Of a DNA stretch of 64,000 nucleotides, positions 1-10,775 are shown in pieces. Each line of letters begins with the position of its first letter. The stretch's first letter is position 1. The notes beneath the pieces are model-generated. The model had not been told where the DNA came from. It saw only the letters and a list, made by a program, of their open reading frames with translations, and ran no database searches. Both the position numbers and the translations under genes were made by a program. Origin of the DNA: Bondarzewia mesenterica (lineage: Eukaryota; Basidiomycota; Agaricomycetes; Russulales; Bondarzewiaceae); NCBI GenBank assembly GCA_004802705.1, contig SGPL01000051.1, positions 1-64,000 of the forward strand, in the 5' to 3' direction.

Positions 1-679
1 GGGCGCGATTGTGCGGGTTCGGCTGGTTCTGGCGGAGGAGTCATGTAGAGGTCGTCGTCGTCGTCGACCTCAGAAAGCGCGTCCGCACGCGATGTGCGCG
101 TCACGTGTGCATACGCGTCGTGGGCATGCTCGTCGTGCCCGTTCTCCACCTCTTCTTCTTCTGCTTGCTGCTGCCAATGGCTCATCAAGGGTACACTGTA
201 CGAGGACAGCGTGTTGGTTTCCCAGGGCTCCACGCCCACCTGGTCCTGCTGACTCTGTACGTAGCACTCCCCGCTGGCCGACGCACTCACGGGGACGTCC
301 ATGCCCAGAGCGTACGGTGGGTAGCCCGGCCACTCTTGGAGGTTGAGGAACGAGTCGTCCCTCATCGCCCGTTCCACGGCCCAAGCGTTGTTGGCTGTGC
401 CTGCCGCCTCGTAGAACTATGCAATGGAAGTGATGTCAGATTTTGTGATTCGGGTTTGGGGAGAGAAGAGAGGAGCGGGTGGTCACGTACGTCTGTGGGC
501 GGCTTCCAGGACGCGATCTCGTTTTCAAAGTCCTCCATGGAGAATAGGTTGACGGGCATGGAGGACGTGCCGGGGTGTGGGTAGGAGGGACGGGGTTCTG
601 TGTCGAGGAGACCAAGGCCCACATCGGGGAGGCCGAGGTCCGTGTCGAAGATCAAAAAATCACAGGTGGTGTTGTCCAT
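1..679 (-). CDS. C2H2 zinc-finger protein, paralogue 1 (3' end outside window)
   Basis: Two exons are visible: 679..491 and 416..1, with a 74-nt GT-AG intron; the reading frame stays open to the window edge. The start MDNTTCDF is chosen because the intact paralogue starts at the matching place. After the splice the protein reads FYEAAG...AWAVERAMRDDSFLNLQEWPGYPPYALGMDVPV, then QDQVGVEP, an acidic stretch and DDDLYMTPPPE. All of these blocks recur in the same order in the gene at 3144-4476. The C-terminal zinc fingers would lie beyond position 1, so a nuclear DNA-binding role is inferred from the paralogue, not seen here. The acidic, hydrophobic N-terminus could be an activation region, which is a guess. 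Confidence 0.75.
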
Positions 680-796
680 TGAGAAAGGTTTGTAGTTCAA
701 AGGTAAAATGGCAGAGGAGAGGCGGGCGAGAGACTGTGAGGTAGCTATGTAGTGAAGGGCGCGAATGTGTGATTCGGGAGGGAGAGAGCGGGGCTC

Positions 797-802
797 TATA
801 TA
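797..802 (-). promoter_or_regulatory. TATA box of C2H2 paralogue 1
   Basis: TATATA in the context CTCTATATAG lies 118 bp upstream of the start codon. The paralogue has the same motif 114 bp upstream of its start, in an otherwise diverged stretch, which supports function. Confidence 0.5.
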
Positions 803-1582
803 GGAGGGCCGAGCAACCGCTTTGGCCGATCGGGCAATTGTGAAGAGGCCAAAAAGCACAAAGCAAACGCGCCTCAAAACAAGTGTGCCGTATGGGTTGG
901 TGCCGCCCTGCAGCGTCGTCAGCTGTGCCGAGATTCTGCAAAAGCATAGACTTTTGGTGGCGACTGTCCATAGGCATTGACATCTCGGTCCAATTATGGC
1001 TAGAGGTGCCATGTCGATGTATCGGATGGCCTGGCAGCCTATAGGGAGTGTGGCGGCACAAAGAGAGGCGGGAAGTGAAACATCCGGTCCTTCATTTGAC
1101 GAATACCCCCGGCTTTCGCACCTTAACTGTCGGCCCTACATATGCTGTACACTGACCCTCGAGAGAAGCTTCTTCGCACCTGTAATGGCGACCCTAACCT
1201 GCATCGAATCTGCCTGGCAAGTCCGATGGGCTCCAAAGCCGTTCACCCTGCCCTGACTAGGGTCCAGCACGTAAGCAAAAGAAAAAAGAAGGGCTCTTTG
1301 GCCTCTTATCTTACGAAGATCCGATGCGCATGGCGGGAGGGTCCTAGCGCAGACTCGTGGGCACGCTCTTAAGTAAATCAAGGAAGGTGGCGCGAACACG
1401 AGGGAAAATGAATGGATCAGAGGGAGAATGCGTTGACATCTTTTTTTTTGAGAAGCAGAATGAGTCTGCGATGAAAGGGATGAGGCAGGCCTAGGGTATT
1501 GGGGTATACAGAACTTTTGCGCGCGAGCGGGTCGGAATTGATGGCAAGTTGACGGCAGAGCATGAGGGAGACATCGTGGCGC

Positions 1583-1597
1583 CGTGACGCGTTCACG
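1583..1597. promoter_or_regulatory. Inverted repeat CGTGA-N5-TCACG, copy 1
   Basis: A perfect 5-bp-arm inverted repeat with a 5-bp spacer lies 904 bp upstream of the C2H2 paralogue 1 start. The same arms with a different spacer lie 899 bp upstream of paralogue 2. It overlaps CACGTG and TGACG cores, known targets of bHLH and bZIP factors. Binding is inferred only. Confidence 0.35.
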
Positions 1598-1759
1598 TGG
1601 AGTGACCAGTCGCGTTCGCCAGGTCGGGAACTTGCGGCGTCTTCGATCGCGAAATTGACGCTTCCGATCTTTCAAACCAACAGCCTGGATCACTGGCAGG
1701 CGCTTGTCTGTCGAATACTTAACTCGAGTTGCAGCTTTAAAGCAGAGGTGACATCGTAC

Positions 1760-3143
1760 AGCTGTACTGAGGTACTGAAGAGGGATGGACTACGCTTTAC
1801 TACCGGTTTCGTGTTGTGCTCATGATTTCATTGGCTCAGATTCGACGGAATCGGATTCAATCAGTGCATGGCTGCTGGCAATTGAGACATGTCGAGTCAG
1901 GTTGAATCAGGTCCCGAGACTATATGGTCGCTCCGAATCTTGATGCCAATGCAGTGCACTCGCGCTGGCGGCTTGTTGGCGCCTATGGGAGTGGTTTACG
2001 AGCCTGACGGGCTTCGATGTGTCATATGCGGATTGAATTTATAGTTCAGGGGCACCTGCTTTGGCGCATCGGGAACCTCTTTTTGTTCCAAGGTTTTGTA
2101 CGTCTCGTTGATGGGCGAGGCCTGCATTATCATTGGCATTCCGGACTTGTGTCTGTATTCATGTTTTTGTCGATCTCGATAAAGCACGGTGCAGGCTGAC
2201 CGTTCCGCTCAGAATTCTTGTGTATGCGGTAGTAATTTGTGAGTGATTCTCCTGAAGCTCGTCCCTTGATACATGGCCTTCTGGCTTTTTTTTTTCGTCC
2301 TTCATCTTTGAATGAAGCGAAGGCGAAAATGGTTTACACAAGGTGAGTCATGTATACAAAATTGCCTCGACGCGATTAGAGGTACGACCTTTGGGCCATC
2401 GGACATGAATGTGAAGCTCCAGCGACTCAAATTCAGATACCGCATCTTCAGAGCTTTGAGCACGAGGCTGGCTTCCATACCCGCCTCAGCGATGCCTTAT
2501 TGCTCGGGACACGTGGATACATATCTGGATCGGCTCAGAGTGAAAGTATGGCTGCTGGCATCGGCCGGTGGAGACGTGTACGGACGAGTTAGTGATGGGT
2601 CATGTTTGCGCTTGTGATGCGGAAGCTAATTGGTGTGCAACTCAGAGCCGCCATCTGGCCAGAGTCATGGAAGTCCGAGGCGTGTTGGTATTGGTTCTTT
2701 GACGTTCTATTTGGACCTTGTTGCCGCCGCAATTTAGATCGATGGCGTCGACGTGGGAGTGCTTTGATGACTCGTGGTCTATGTTTACGACTGCTGGCGA
2801 CTGATTTCTTCAGAACCTCTTTTGAATAACTCTGCCAGGCAGTGAAAAATAAATTCGAACCGCAAGCACGACTATGTTAGTATGGGGAGTTGGGGTAGAT
2901 GAAACCTAGTGTTAGATTCTGGAGACCCGCGAGTGATGTGAGTAGGTGGTGAGCGCTGAGTGGGTATGAAGACAACACGTTAGAGGGAAACGAAGAAAAA
3001 GGGGAATACGAGCGAGACTACAACCAGTAAAAGCACAAATACATCCATGTCTATCTAGATCCATGTAGAGAAACGGAAAAGCGAAATAAATAAATAAAAC
3101 AGAGGAGAAACAGAGAAGAGATCAGCATGCAACAAACGTTCAA
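1760..3143. other. Intergenic, no gene seen
   Basis: Only short open frames without recognisable domains or convincing splice joins occur here. The first part is the distal end of the duplicated upstream block; the last few hundred bases are probably the 3' flank of C2H2 paralogue 2. Confidence 0.5.
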
Positions 3144-4476
3144 TCAACTATCCACTTCGCCTTCCTTCTGCTTTTTACACTTCCGGCTTCCGATGTGTCG
3201 CTTGACCGCGTCTTCGCGCGTGAACATGGCACCGCACTTGGGACAGGGAAGCGATGGTTCGAGGTGCTCTTTAGAACGCAGGTGACGGCTGAGGTCACCA
3301 GTGGTTCCGGATTTATGGGTGCAATCTCCCAGCGGGCAGACCAACTGACCCTGTGAGTTGGGAGAGACGAGTTTTACGATCTCGTTGATACGCCTCGTAA
3401 TCTCGACCTGGTCAGTCATGTCTTCCGCGGTGATAGTGGAAAATGGCAGGCGCAGGGGCTTGGTAGAGGAGGTGGAAGGAGAGGGGGACAAGGAGTCTGA
3501 GGGATGTGGGGTGGTGGTGCAACGGCGAGCGCGTTTGGGCAGGGTGTGGTGGGCAGATGCCTTGCGTTTTCGGCCCCTTATTTGGGGCGCAAGGGTCTCG
3601 GCATAGTCACTGGCATCTGATGCAGAGGATGAAGAAGGGGTCGGCGAGGCCGTGCGTGATTTTGGGGAGGCGGGTTGTGAGTGCGCGTTGGACGCGCTGG
3701 TGGCGGGAGAGATAGAGCCGGACGCGTCAAAGGGTGTCAAGGCTGGAGTAAGAGAAGATGAGGAAGCGGAGGAGACAGCTCGTCGAGGAAGAGGCGCGAT
3801 TTTGCGGCGCACGGGCACCTCTGGGGGAGGGGTCATGTACAGGTCGTCGTCCTCCGACTCGTCATAGACCTCGGAACGCGCGTCTGAACTTGTCTCATCT
3901 TGGTGACACGTCGTGTGCGTTGCGTGCGCACACATGTTGTCCTCCTCCTCCATACTGCCCCACAGGGACACATCGCTCAGAGTAGTTTCTTCCAGGACCG
4001 GTAACGAGTTGGTTTTCAACGGCTCTACGCCAACCTGGTCCCGGTGATTCTGTATATACCGCTCTCCACCGATTGACGCGTCCACAGGAACGTCCATGCC
4101 CAGAGCGTACGGCGGGTAGCCTGGCCACTCATTCGGGCTACTGAGGTGGAGGAAGGATTCGTCCCTTACGGCCTTTTCTACGAACCAAGCCTTCGCGTCG
4201 TGTGCCATAAGTGCCGCCTCGTAGAGCTAAGCAGAGGTAGAATGTCAGTTCAGCGGTTCGAGTTTGAGCTGGGAAGTGGGAATGGAGACGAAGAGAGTTG
4301 ATAGCACGTACGTTTGTGGGCATTGTCCAGGAAGCCATCTCTTTATCGAACTCCTCCATCGAGAACAAATTGTCTGGCATGGACGAAGTGGTCGGATGGG
4401 AGTAGGTAGAAGGCCAGTCGGCGTCGAAGCCATCGCCGCTGAGGACCATCAAGTAGTCGCATGTGCTGTTTGCCAT
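3144..4476 (-). CDS. C2H2 zinc-finger protein, paralogue 2
   Basis: Two exons, 4476..4312 and 4226..3144, are joined in phase 0 across an 85-nt intron, giving about 415 residues. The N-terminal exon (MANSTCDYL...) is followed by LYEAALMAHDAKAWFVEKAVRDESFLHL and a long Ser/Thr/Pro-rich, probably disordered middle with basic patches (RGRKRKAS, PKRARRC) that look like nuclear localisation signals. The C-terminus carries two adjacent fingers. The first is CPLGDC followed by HLRSKEH. The second is CPKCGAMFTREDAVKRHIGSRKC, whose last ligand is Cys (C2HC). This layout, with the fingers at the extreme C-terminus, suits a fungal transcription factor; targets are unknown. An in-frame ATG exists 27 nt further upstream (4503), but the downstream start is the one shared with the paralogue. 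Confidence 0.85.
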
Positions 4477-4589
4477 TGAAGAGAGTTCGAAGGATGCAGT
4501 CAAGTTGTAAGCAAGGGGCGGGTGAATGAGGGAGGTGTGAGTTAGAAAGTCAAGGCGGGACTGTGTGATTCAAGACAGAGTGAAAGCTC

Positions 4590-4595
4590 TATATA
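4590..4595 (-). promoter_or_regulatory. TATA box of C2H2 paralogue 2
   Basis: TATATA in the context GCTCTATATAGC lies 114 bp upstream of the start codon at 4476, matching the position of the TATA box in paralogue 1. Confidence 0.5.
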
Positions 4596-5374
4596 GCACG
4601 GGCGAGAGGCAGTGCCGATATCCGCAAACCCTGCCCGCTCCGGTCCATTGGCCAGGTGTGAAGGACTAAGAGGACAAAGGAAACGCACCTCGAAACGTGT
4701 GGCGTGTTCAAAGCACAAAGCGCTAGACGGCGGCGTTGCCAGATGTGCAGAGGCTGGCAAAAGCAACATAGGATTTGGTGGCGGCTTTCCATGCGCATTG
4801 GCATCTCGATTGTATTACGGTAGTTGATGCCATGTCGATATCGGGTGACCGGACAGGGCCAGGGAGTGGAGCGGAACAACAAGAGGCGGATCTGAAACAT
4901 CTGGATCTCCGGTAACGAATCCCCTCGGGCGCGCGCTCCAATCATCGATAGTGTGTACGCTTCTCACTGGCCATTGACAGAAGCTTCGGTGCATTTCTTA
5001 CGGCCTTCCTAAGCTGCGTTCCCGCGTACATCGCGTGGTTCGAACGGTTCGACTAGAGCTGGACTTCAAAGCTACATTAAGCTGTAATTCACCCCACACT
5101 GGCCAGCGCCAAGCAAATAAAAAAGAAGACCTACTTGTACATCGTATCTCATGATGATCCGACGCGAATGTCGGAGGGTTCGAGCGCATTCTTGGGTGGG
5201 CCGAACCAGGGAGCCTCAGTTGAATGGCAATAACATCAGTGTTTTATGTGGGGAATTGCACGAATATATTGTCATAGAATATTGGTGTGAGGAAATCCTG
5301 CAGTATCATGCTGCGTCATCTAGCACTCTCCGAGTCGAAACTGCAAGGAGGCCGGGAGAGTCATTCTGTCGCGC

Positions 5375-5389
5375 CGTGACGCTATCACG
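5375..5389. promoter_or_regulatory. Inverted repeat CGTGA-N5-TCACG, copy 2
   Basis: The arms are identical to those at 1583-1597 while two of the five spacer bases differ. It lies 899 bp upstream of the paralogue 2 start. Conservation of arms and distance suggests a bound site, or simply a recent duplication. Confidence 0.35.
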
Positions 5390-5837
5390 TGATGTGACTC
5401 GTCGCGCTTCCGGTGAAGGAACAAGTTGCAGCAACTTCAACCACGTTAAGTATCAAAAATATGATTCTTTTACTGCAACGCCGAAGCCTCCTCTCTGTCT
5501 AATATCAACGCTGAAGTCAGGGAGCAGCAACATTGTAAGTAAGTATTATACCAGGCTGAGCGTTATGCGTGGGAAGGCCCTATTTGTAAGCATTCTAAGT
5601 ATAGCAAGAACAATAGTGAACGGTCTTTTGTTCACTGCAGAGCCAACTATAAGGACGGTCATGTTGTGGCCACGGAAGCCCATAGGCAGCCTCGGAACTC
5701 TGCACTAGTTTGCAGGATACTCCCTCTCGAAGCATCGCTCACGAATTTGACTGCTGGAACTTGGGTTTGGTCAACTGGTTTGACTTGCGATCCACTGCAT
5801 CTTCTCTCGAGATCTCCTGTCCCTGGTGTACACTGAT

Positions 5838-7531
5838 ATGATTCCTTTCATTATTGCTGCAATCGCTAGTGTATTACCTGTGGTCTCTGGTCATGCCTGT
5901 AAGTCTGTTCTTCAATGCAAGTCATCTTGTCTTACGCGACAGCTCTCCAGCCATATGGCACCCGAGCATGTACGGATTCAACGTCACGGACAAATCGTTT
6001 CCGTACGACAATCGCCCCGTCTCCCCCCTCATGAACATGCCATTTGACCAGTGGTGGTTTCATGGCCACCTCGATTTTCCGCCAAATCCAGGAGACATCT
6101 TCGAGCTTCCTGCCGGTCAGAATGTAACTACGGAGATTGGATGCAACAAGGGCGCGACGTCTTTCTTCGCCTCCTCCGAAGGCGGGGATATCCGGAACGG
6201 AGACGACCCCTGTCCAGGCAGCCCACCGTCGGAGTACCATACTACAGGCATCGGCGACGTCAAAGGCTGCTCGTTGGCGATCGCGTACAAGAGCGATGCG
6301 AGGGACGTTCAACCAGACGACTTCACCGTGTTCAGCGTAAATCAAACATGCGTATGGACGCGTTTCACAGATTTTTCGGTTCCCCAAAGGATGCCGCCGT
6401 GCCCTGAAGGCGGTTGCACTTGTGCATGGTTTTGGATTCATTCAGTACGTCCCTTAGTCTTCCCCACGCCCACACTGTCCTCATGAGCGCCACATCGTAG
6501 CCTGACAGTGGAGGAGAGCAAAGTAAGAATATGGCCTTATTGCATCTCTCCAGCCTCCTGATTGCTTCCAAAATTTCTTTATTCTGGTCAGACTACATGA
6601 ATGGATTTCGTTGCAACATCACGAATTCGGTTTCGAATGTTGCTCTGGCGAAACCTCAAACCCCACGCCGCTGCGGAGCGGACCCATCATTTGAGAAAGC
6701 ATTGCCTGCACCGGGCAACTGCACGTTCGGGGCCAAACAACCATTCTATTGGTTCCAGACTGAGCGCAACAACGTGAGTGCCTTCTTCTGAAACCCGTCG
6801 TCCGCGCGTGGATCTGAATAAGAATCTTATTTCAATCTTTTCAGATGTTTGAAGGCACGTATGCCCCCCCGTTCTACACCGACCTGTATAACTTCCTGGA
6901 TGGCTCGCAAGATGACATTTTTGAGGACTCCTATGCGGCTATTCCCACCCCGAGCGCAAATCAAACGACCTTGCCTGTTCTGAAAATCACGATTGCAGGA
7001 CAGAGGCTTCGTCTACCCGATGCTTCGCTGCTATCAAGCATAAGTATCCCTCTTCCCACGTCATCCATCGAAAGTACAGGCAGTGTGCCGCAAACGTCCA
7101 TGGCGACTTCATCCAGTCAGGCATCGTCTATAGCTACAGCATCCTCATCTTTATCCCCGCCGACTGTCGTAGACACTAGCGCTGCAGCATCCGCCACGGT
7201 CGCGACGCAGACGCAGACAGAGTCTCGCATTCACACCGTCGTCGTCAGCGTCTTCGCCACAGCCCCCGCTACGAGTTTATTGCTCCCTCCCGTATCGGTG
7301 GCCACGACCATATTCCTCAACTCCCCCACCGCTTCGGCGTTCGCTCCGACGAAATCAATTGTCGTCTACAACAGTAGCGACGCGATTCCCGGCTCTACCA
7401 ACACGACGACCGCTCTCCTCGCGGGCGGGCGTGGACCTGCTGCTCGACATAAACGGCCCTATTGGTCCAAGCGCAAACGGAACGAGCGACAGCAAAAACT
7501 CAACCACAAACATCTTGACGACGCAATCTAG
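5838..7531 (+). CDS. AA14-family lytic polysaccharide monooxygenase (gene 1)
   Basis: Exons 5838..5898, 5951..6444, 6501..6522, 6592..6773 and 6845..7531 join in frame to about 481 residues. An 18-residue signal peptide ends just before His-Ala-Ser, leaving the N-terminal His expected for the copper site of LPMOs. Diagnostic blocks follow: [75 protein letters not shown] and KQPFYWF. The family is known for copper-dependent oxidative attack on xylan-coated cellulose in wood-decay basidiomycetes. Conserved Cys and N-glycosylation sequons fit secretion. A long Ser/Thr-rich tail follows the catalytic part. A second reading frame from about 7430, spliced at about 7542 to a basic tail ending near 7758, could be the true C-terminus (see findings). 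ATG 5826 in the same frame is an alternative start. Confidence 0.85.
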
Positions 7532-7759
7532 GACTTGGTACGTTATGTATGGCGGTCTTTGCTTTCTGCTCTTCTCATAAATTCTCTCATTGACTTTTGT
7601 TTTGGATGTGCAGTAAACGTGCCACGAAGCTCTTGAGCGCAGATTCAAGTGGTGCAGCGCAACGCCGATCTATCGCTGTGCGCCTCGGCATGGGTGTGCA
7701 TGAGCGTAAACGAATCATGCATCGCCGTGGGCTTGAAGGTCTCTGGAGCTTTTGGTAAT

Positions 7760-9025
7760 TACTGTGGGCAATAGTCAGGCCATGCTGATTATTTTCTTGG
7801 TTTTCTTTCTCTGGGCTTTTGTTTGGACAAGATACTGTAGCATTTAGCCTACTTGGAGTTGTTTGTAGCGTATACATACCCCGTCCTTTTGCATTTTGCC
7901 CCTGCACTCGCATGGATAGTGAATGGATATTCTCAGATTACAAGTTTTTTTTCTTCCTGGTCATTCCGGGCAGATGATTAAACTCGCAGTCTGAACTGTT
8001 GTCTGTGGGGGTTTTTGAACAAACTGCTGGCAGGCGTTACTGTATTAGCGCCTGTGACGCACGCGCCGCGTCGGAGTCTTTCAGGTCAGTTTCGTCAGGA
8101 TCTTCCGACTCAGGAAGTTTCGTCTATGTGCACGACAATCAACCGACACTCAAGGGACTGTTGCAGCCTTTCAATGCCTATCTCTTCCCCACCAGACCGT
8201 GTCTTAGTCGAACCTTGAATTATACGAACGTTTGCGCGTGTCGAGATTGGCGACAATGTTGTGTGCGTAGACTGGCTCTGATTTCTGGGTGGACCACCCT
8301 TGGAGTTCCTCGACGTCACTGGTGCTACGTTTTGTGGGTGCTTTTGATTTAAATGAACAAGGCCATCTGATTAGTACCGTGAGGCGCACAGACTTTGCAT
8401 ACAACTACAGGTTCTCGCAGAGATGAAGAAAGTAATATTCCTGACAGGCCCTTGAGGCCCTCAGCGTCGAACTGCTATTATGAAAATACTGATGGTTTGA
8501 CGTGCAGACTATGGGGGTCGTTTCTCCTTGTTCATGATCTATTTGCCTGAGACGGTCAAGACCCCCAGCTGCTGTGAAGCCGCCCATTGCCTCGCCTTCC
8601 TTGGAGCTTAGGTGTTTGTCCTTCAAGTTGGTTTTGCTACAATGGCCATTGGGCCGTTGCATTTCGCTGCTTGGAACTTTGGGCTTCTAGCTTGCTTTAC
8701 ATGCCAGCCGTTGAAGCTCTCCAAAGCGTGCCTAAGACATATCTCGCCTTTACTATGATCGCTTCCAAGTTGCCATCCTCAGGAAGACAATTGTTTGTCA
8801 TCGGCAACCGTGGCTGCAACTGAGTCAAGGTGAGCCACTGAGCTTTTGCATTGTTCGCTGACCAAATTCATTTCCTATAAGATCTGCCCCAATTGCCCGC
8901 TGGCAGGACATTCAGTCGTTTCCCCCTCTCTCGCACTTTCGAATTCGTACAGGCTTTCCAGCCTCTCCGTCTAACACTCGTTGACATACCTCTGTCATCT
9001 GCGATGACGATTAAAGAATTCTTGG
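7760..9025. other. Intergenic, no gene seen
   Basis: Short open frames on both strands show no domain, signal peptide or coherent splicing. The stretch 8880-9000 is pyrimidine-rich and may be the promoter of the next gene. Confidence 0.45.
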
Positions 9026-9878
9026 ATGACGAGTGCAATGGTGGAATCAGTATGTGGCCACTCTCTTTGATGATATATGTTGCATGCTACTCATTTGCCT
9101 TTAGTAGTGACCATTTGTGCCAATCTCTTTATATTGTTTCTTTTTATTATCATCCCTAACCAAAACAGCAGCCCATTTCAAAATCTATCAAGTCAGTGAT
9201 CTGTATCCTCAGGCTTCTTATCCCCTCGTCCTTGCTGATCCTCCTATTTTGTCTAGTCTACCAACGTGCGGAAATCGGTTTGGTCAGTGCTGGTGCCCTC
9301 AGCGCTATCATAGTCCTGTAGGCACAAATCTCATGTGACTTACGTTCAACCAAGTCACTGATTTTGATGTTCCTCTCATCTTTCCATTAGCCTTGTGTTG
9401 GGTCTATGCCCCATCCTGTTCCCCAGGTTTTGGCGAGGCAATCACGTACGACTGGAGGTGACGTTGCTCGGAGGCCTCTTGCTCATTAACCTCGGTAGGC
9501 CAAACACATAGATATATTTTCGACCAGTTCTCTTCTGACGTGCTCTTCTCAGCATCATTCACACTGTTTGTTGTTACCATTGCGCTGCATAAAGGTACCT
9601 GTCGCGGTGAATTTGATCCCAGACATTGCCAGTTCGAGACACTTGCAGATATTTTGGCATGCGGCAGTTTCATGCCCTTATCACTAGGTAGATGCTTTCC
9701 TCCTGATGTTTTTGAAGCCTTTCGCTTGACATGCGATGCCCCCACAGCGTTATTCAACTTCATTGAATATTTGAGAGAACGGAAACGATGGCAGAACACG
9801 GTCGAGGAATGCCCAATGCAATCCTCACCGTCGATCTCAGACTCAAGGCTTTCACGAAGTTCATCTATTGATAAGTGA
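9026..9878 (+). CDS. Small four-helix membrane protein, unknown function
   Basis: No single open frame covers this gene; it appears only after splicing. Exons 9026..9049, 9169..9317, 9391..9494, 9553..9687 and 9748..9878 keep one frame to a TGA and give about 180 residues. The product has hydrophobic segments LLIPSSLLILLFCLVY, SAGALSAIIVL with LVLGLCPILF, LLGGLLLINLASFTLFVVTIAL and ILACGSFMPLSLALF. Charged loops and a short Ser-rich C-terminal tail (SDSRLSRSSSIDK) complete it. A tetraspan layout with short loops recalls fungal MARVEL-like proteins, but that is a resemblance only. Exons 2-5 are convincing. Exon 1 is uncertain, because an ATG at 9004 lies in another frame and the first acceptor is ambiguous. 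Confidence 0.55.
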
Positions 9879-10775
9879 TGCTCACCATCCATAGGGAGCT
9901 GTCGGTCGAGATGGTGGTCGTCGTATATGGCATTTTATCTGCCAGAAGCGTTAATTTGCTGGGATTATGTTACGGCTGTAAACACTAGCTCAGGATTCGG
10001 AATTAATAAGGGCTGGTCCCTGATCTTCTGGCTTTTGGTTATCATCTTTTGCCGACTATGTTTTTTTTTTTTTTTTTCTTTTTTTTTTTTTGAAATCCAA
10101 TTTATTGTCCTTAAGGTCTTAGACCTTATGTTAGACACAATACAAATGCTACCAAAGACTGTAGCCCCCTTGTCATCCCCGAATGTGCCCAAGTCGGCAT
10201 TGTCCCTCCCGGAGCCGACTATGTTACCGCAGGGTTTCGGCATGTTTTGGCGGATAAAAGGCGAGATGATCTACTTACATATATGACGCTCTCTAGGTAT
10301 CGCCTCAACAAACGATTACATCACAAAGCTCGATATTCGTCGGATGCACGCTATCTGTGGTACTTAGTCGACTTCCCCAGAGTTGTGGCACCTCAATCCG
10401 ACAGGCGTTGCCTTCTTATACTTGCCATTGCATTATGTGCACAGAGACTGGGTTACCCATCACAGCTGACCGCAGCCTACCTCAGCCTACTGACAGAGAC
10501 ACTCCCTGCCGCTTTTTCGTCTGATTTCCCTGCCCAATCCGCCTCCATCACGTCTCTTATTTGAGCGTGCGCCACATATCTTCTTACACGTACCAACCTA
10601 TCTCGACACGTAGAATCTCCGATTTTGGAAACGGTCTGAACCATCTCTCATAGTACGTCCTGGATGCGTTAAGCACTTGAATTTGAGTGAGGGCAGGAAA
10701 GCAACGCAACGAAATCAAAATTACCCATCATTCAAGATATCTCAACTTCGAACAGATAAAAAAAAACACGTATAT
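9879..10775. other. Intergenic with interrupted T tract
   Basis: A T tract at about 10062-10091 is broken by a single C. About 10 bases further on (10101-10106) lies TTTATT, which is AATAAA on the minus strand, resembling the 3' end of a retroposed transcript. An imperfect palindrome AAGGTCTTAGACCTT follows. The open frame at 10247-10564 has no recognisable domain. Confidence 0.35.

Noticed and set aside
2312..2829. Two adjoining plus-strand frames
   Set aside because: No recognisable domain and no in-frame junction linking them.
7999..8352. Plus-strand frame of 117 codons
   Set aside because: Composition resembles random frames and it overlaps equally long frames on both strands.
10247..10564. 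Plus-strand frame of 105 codons
   Set aside because: Upstream extension reads somewhat protein-like (CAQVGIVPPGADYVTAGF), but no family is recognised, another frame is equally open, and no promoter or splice support was found.
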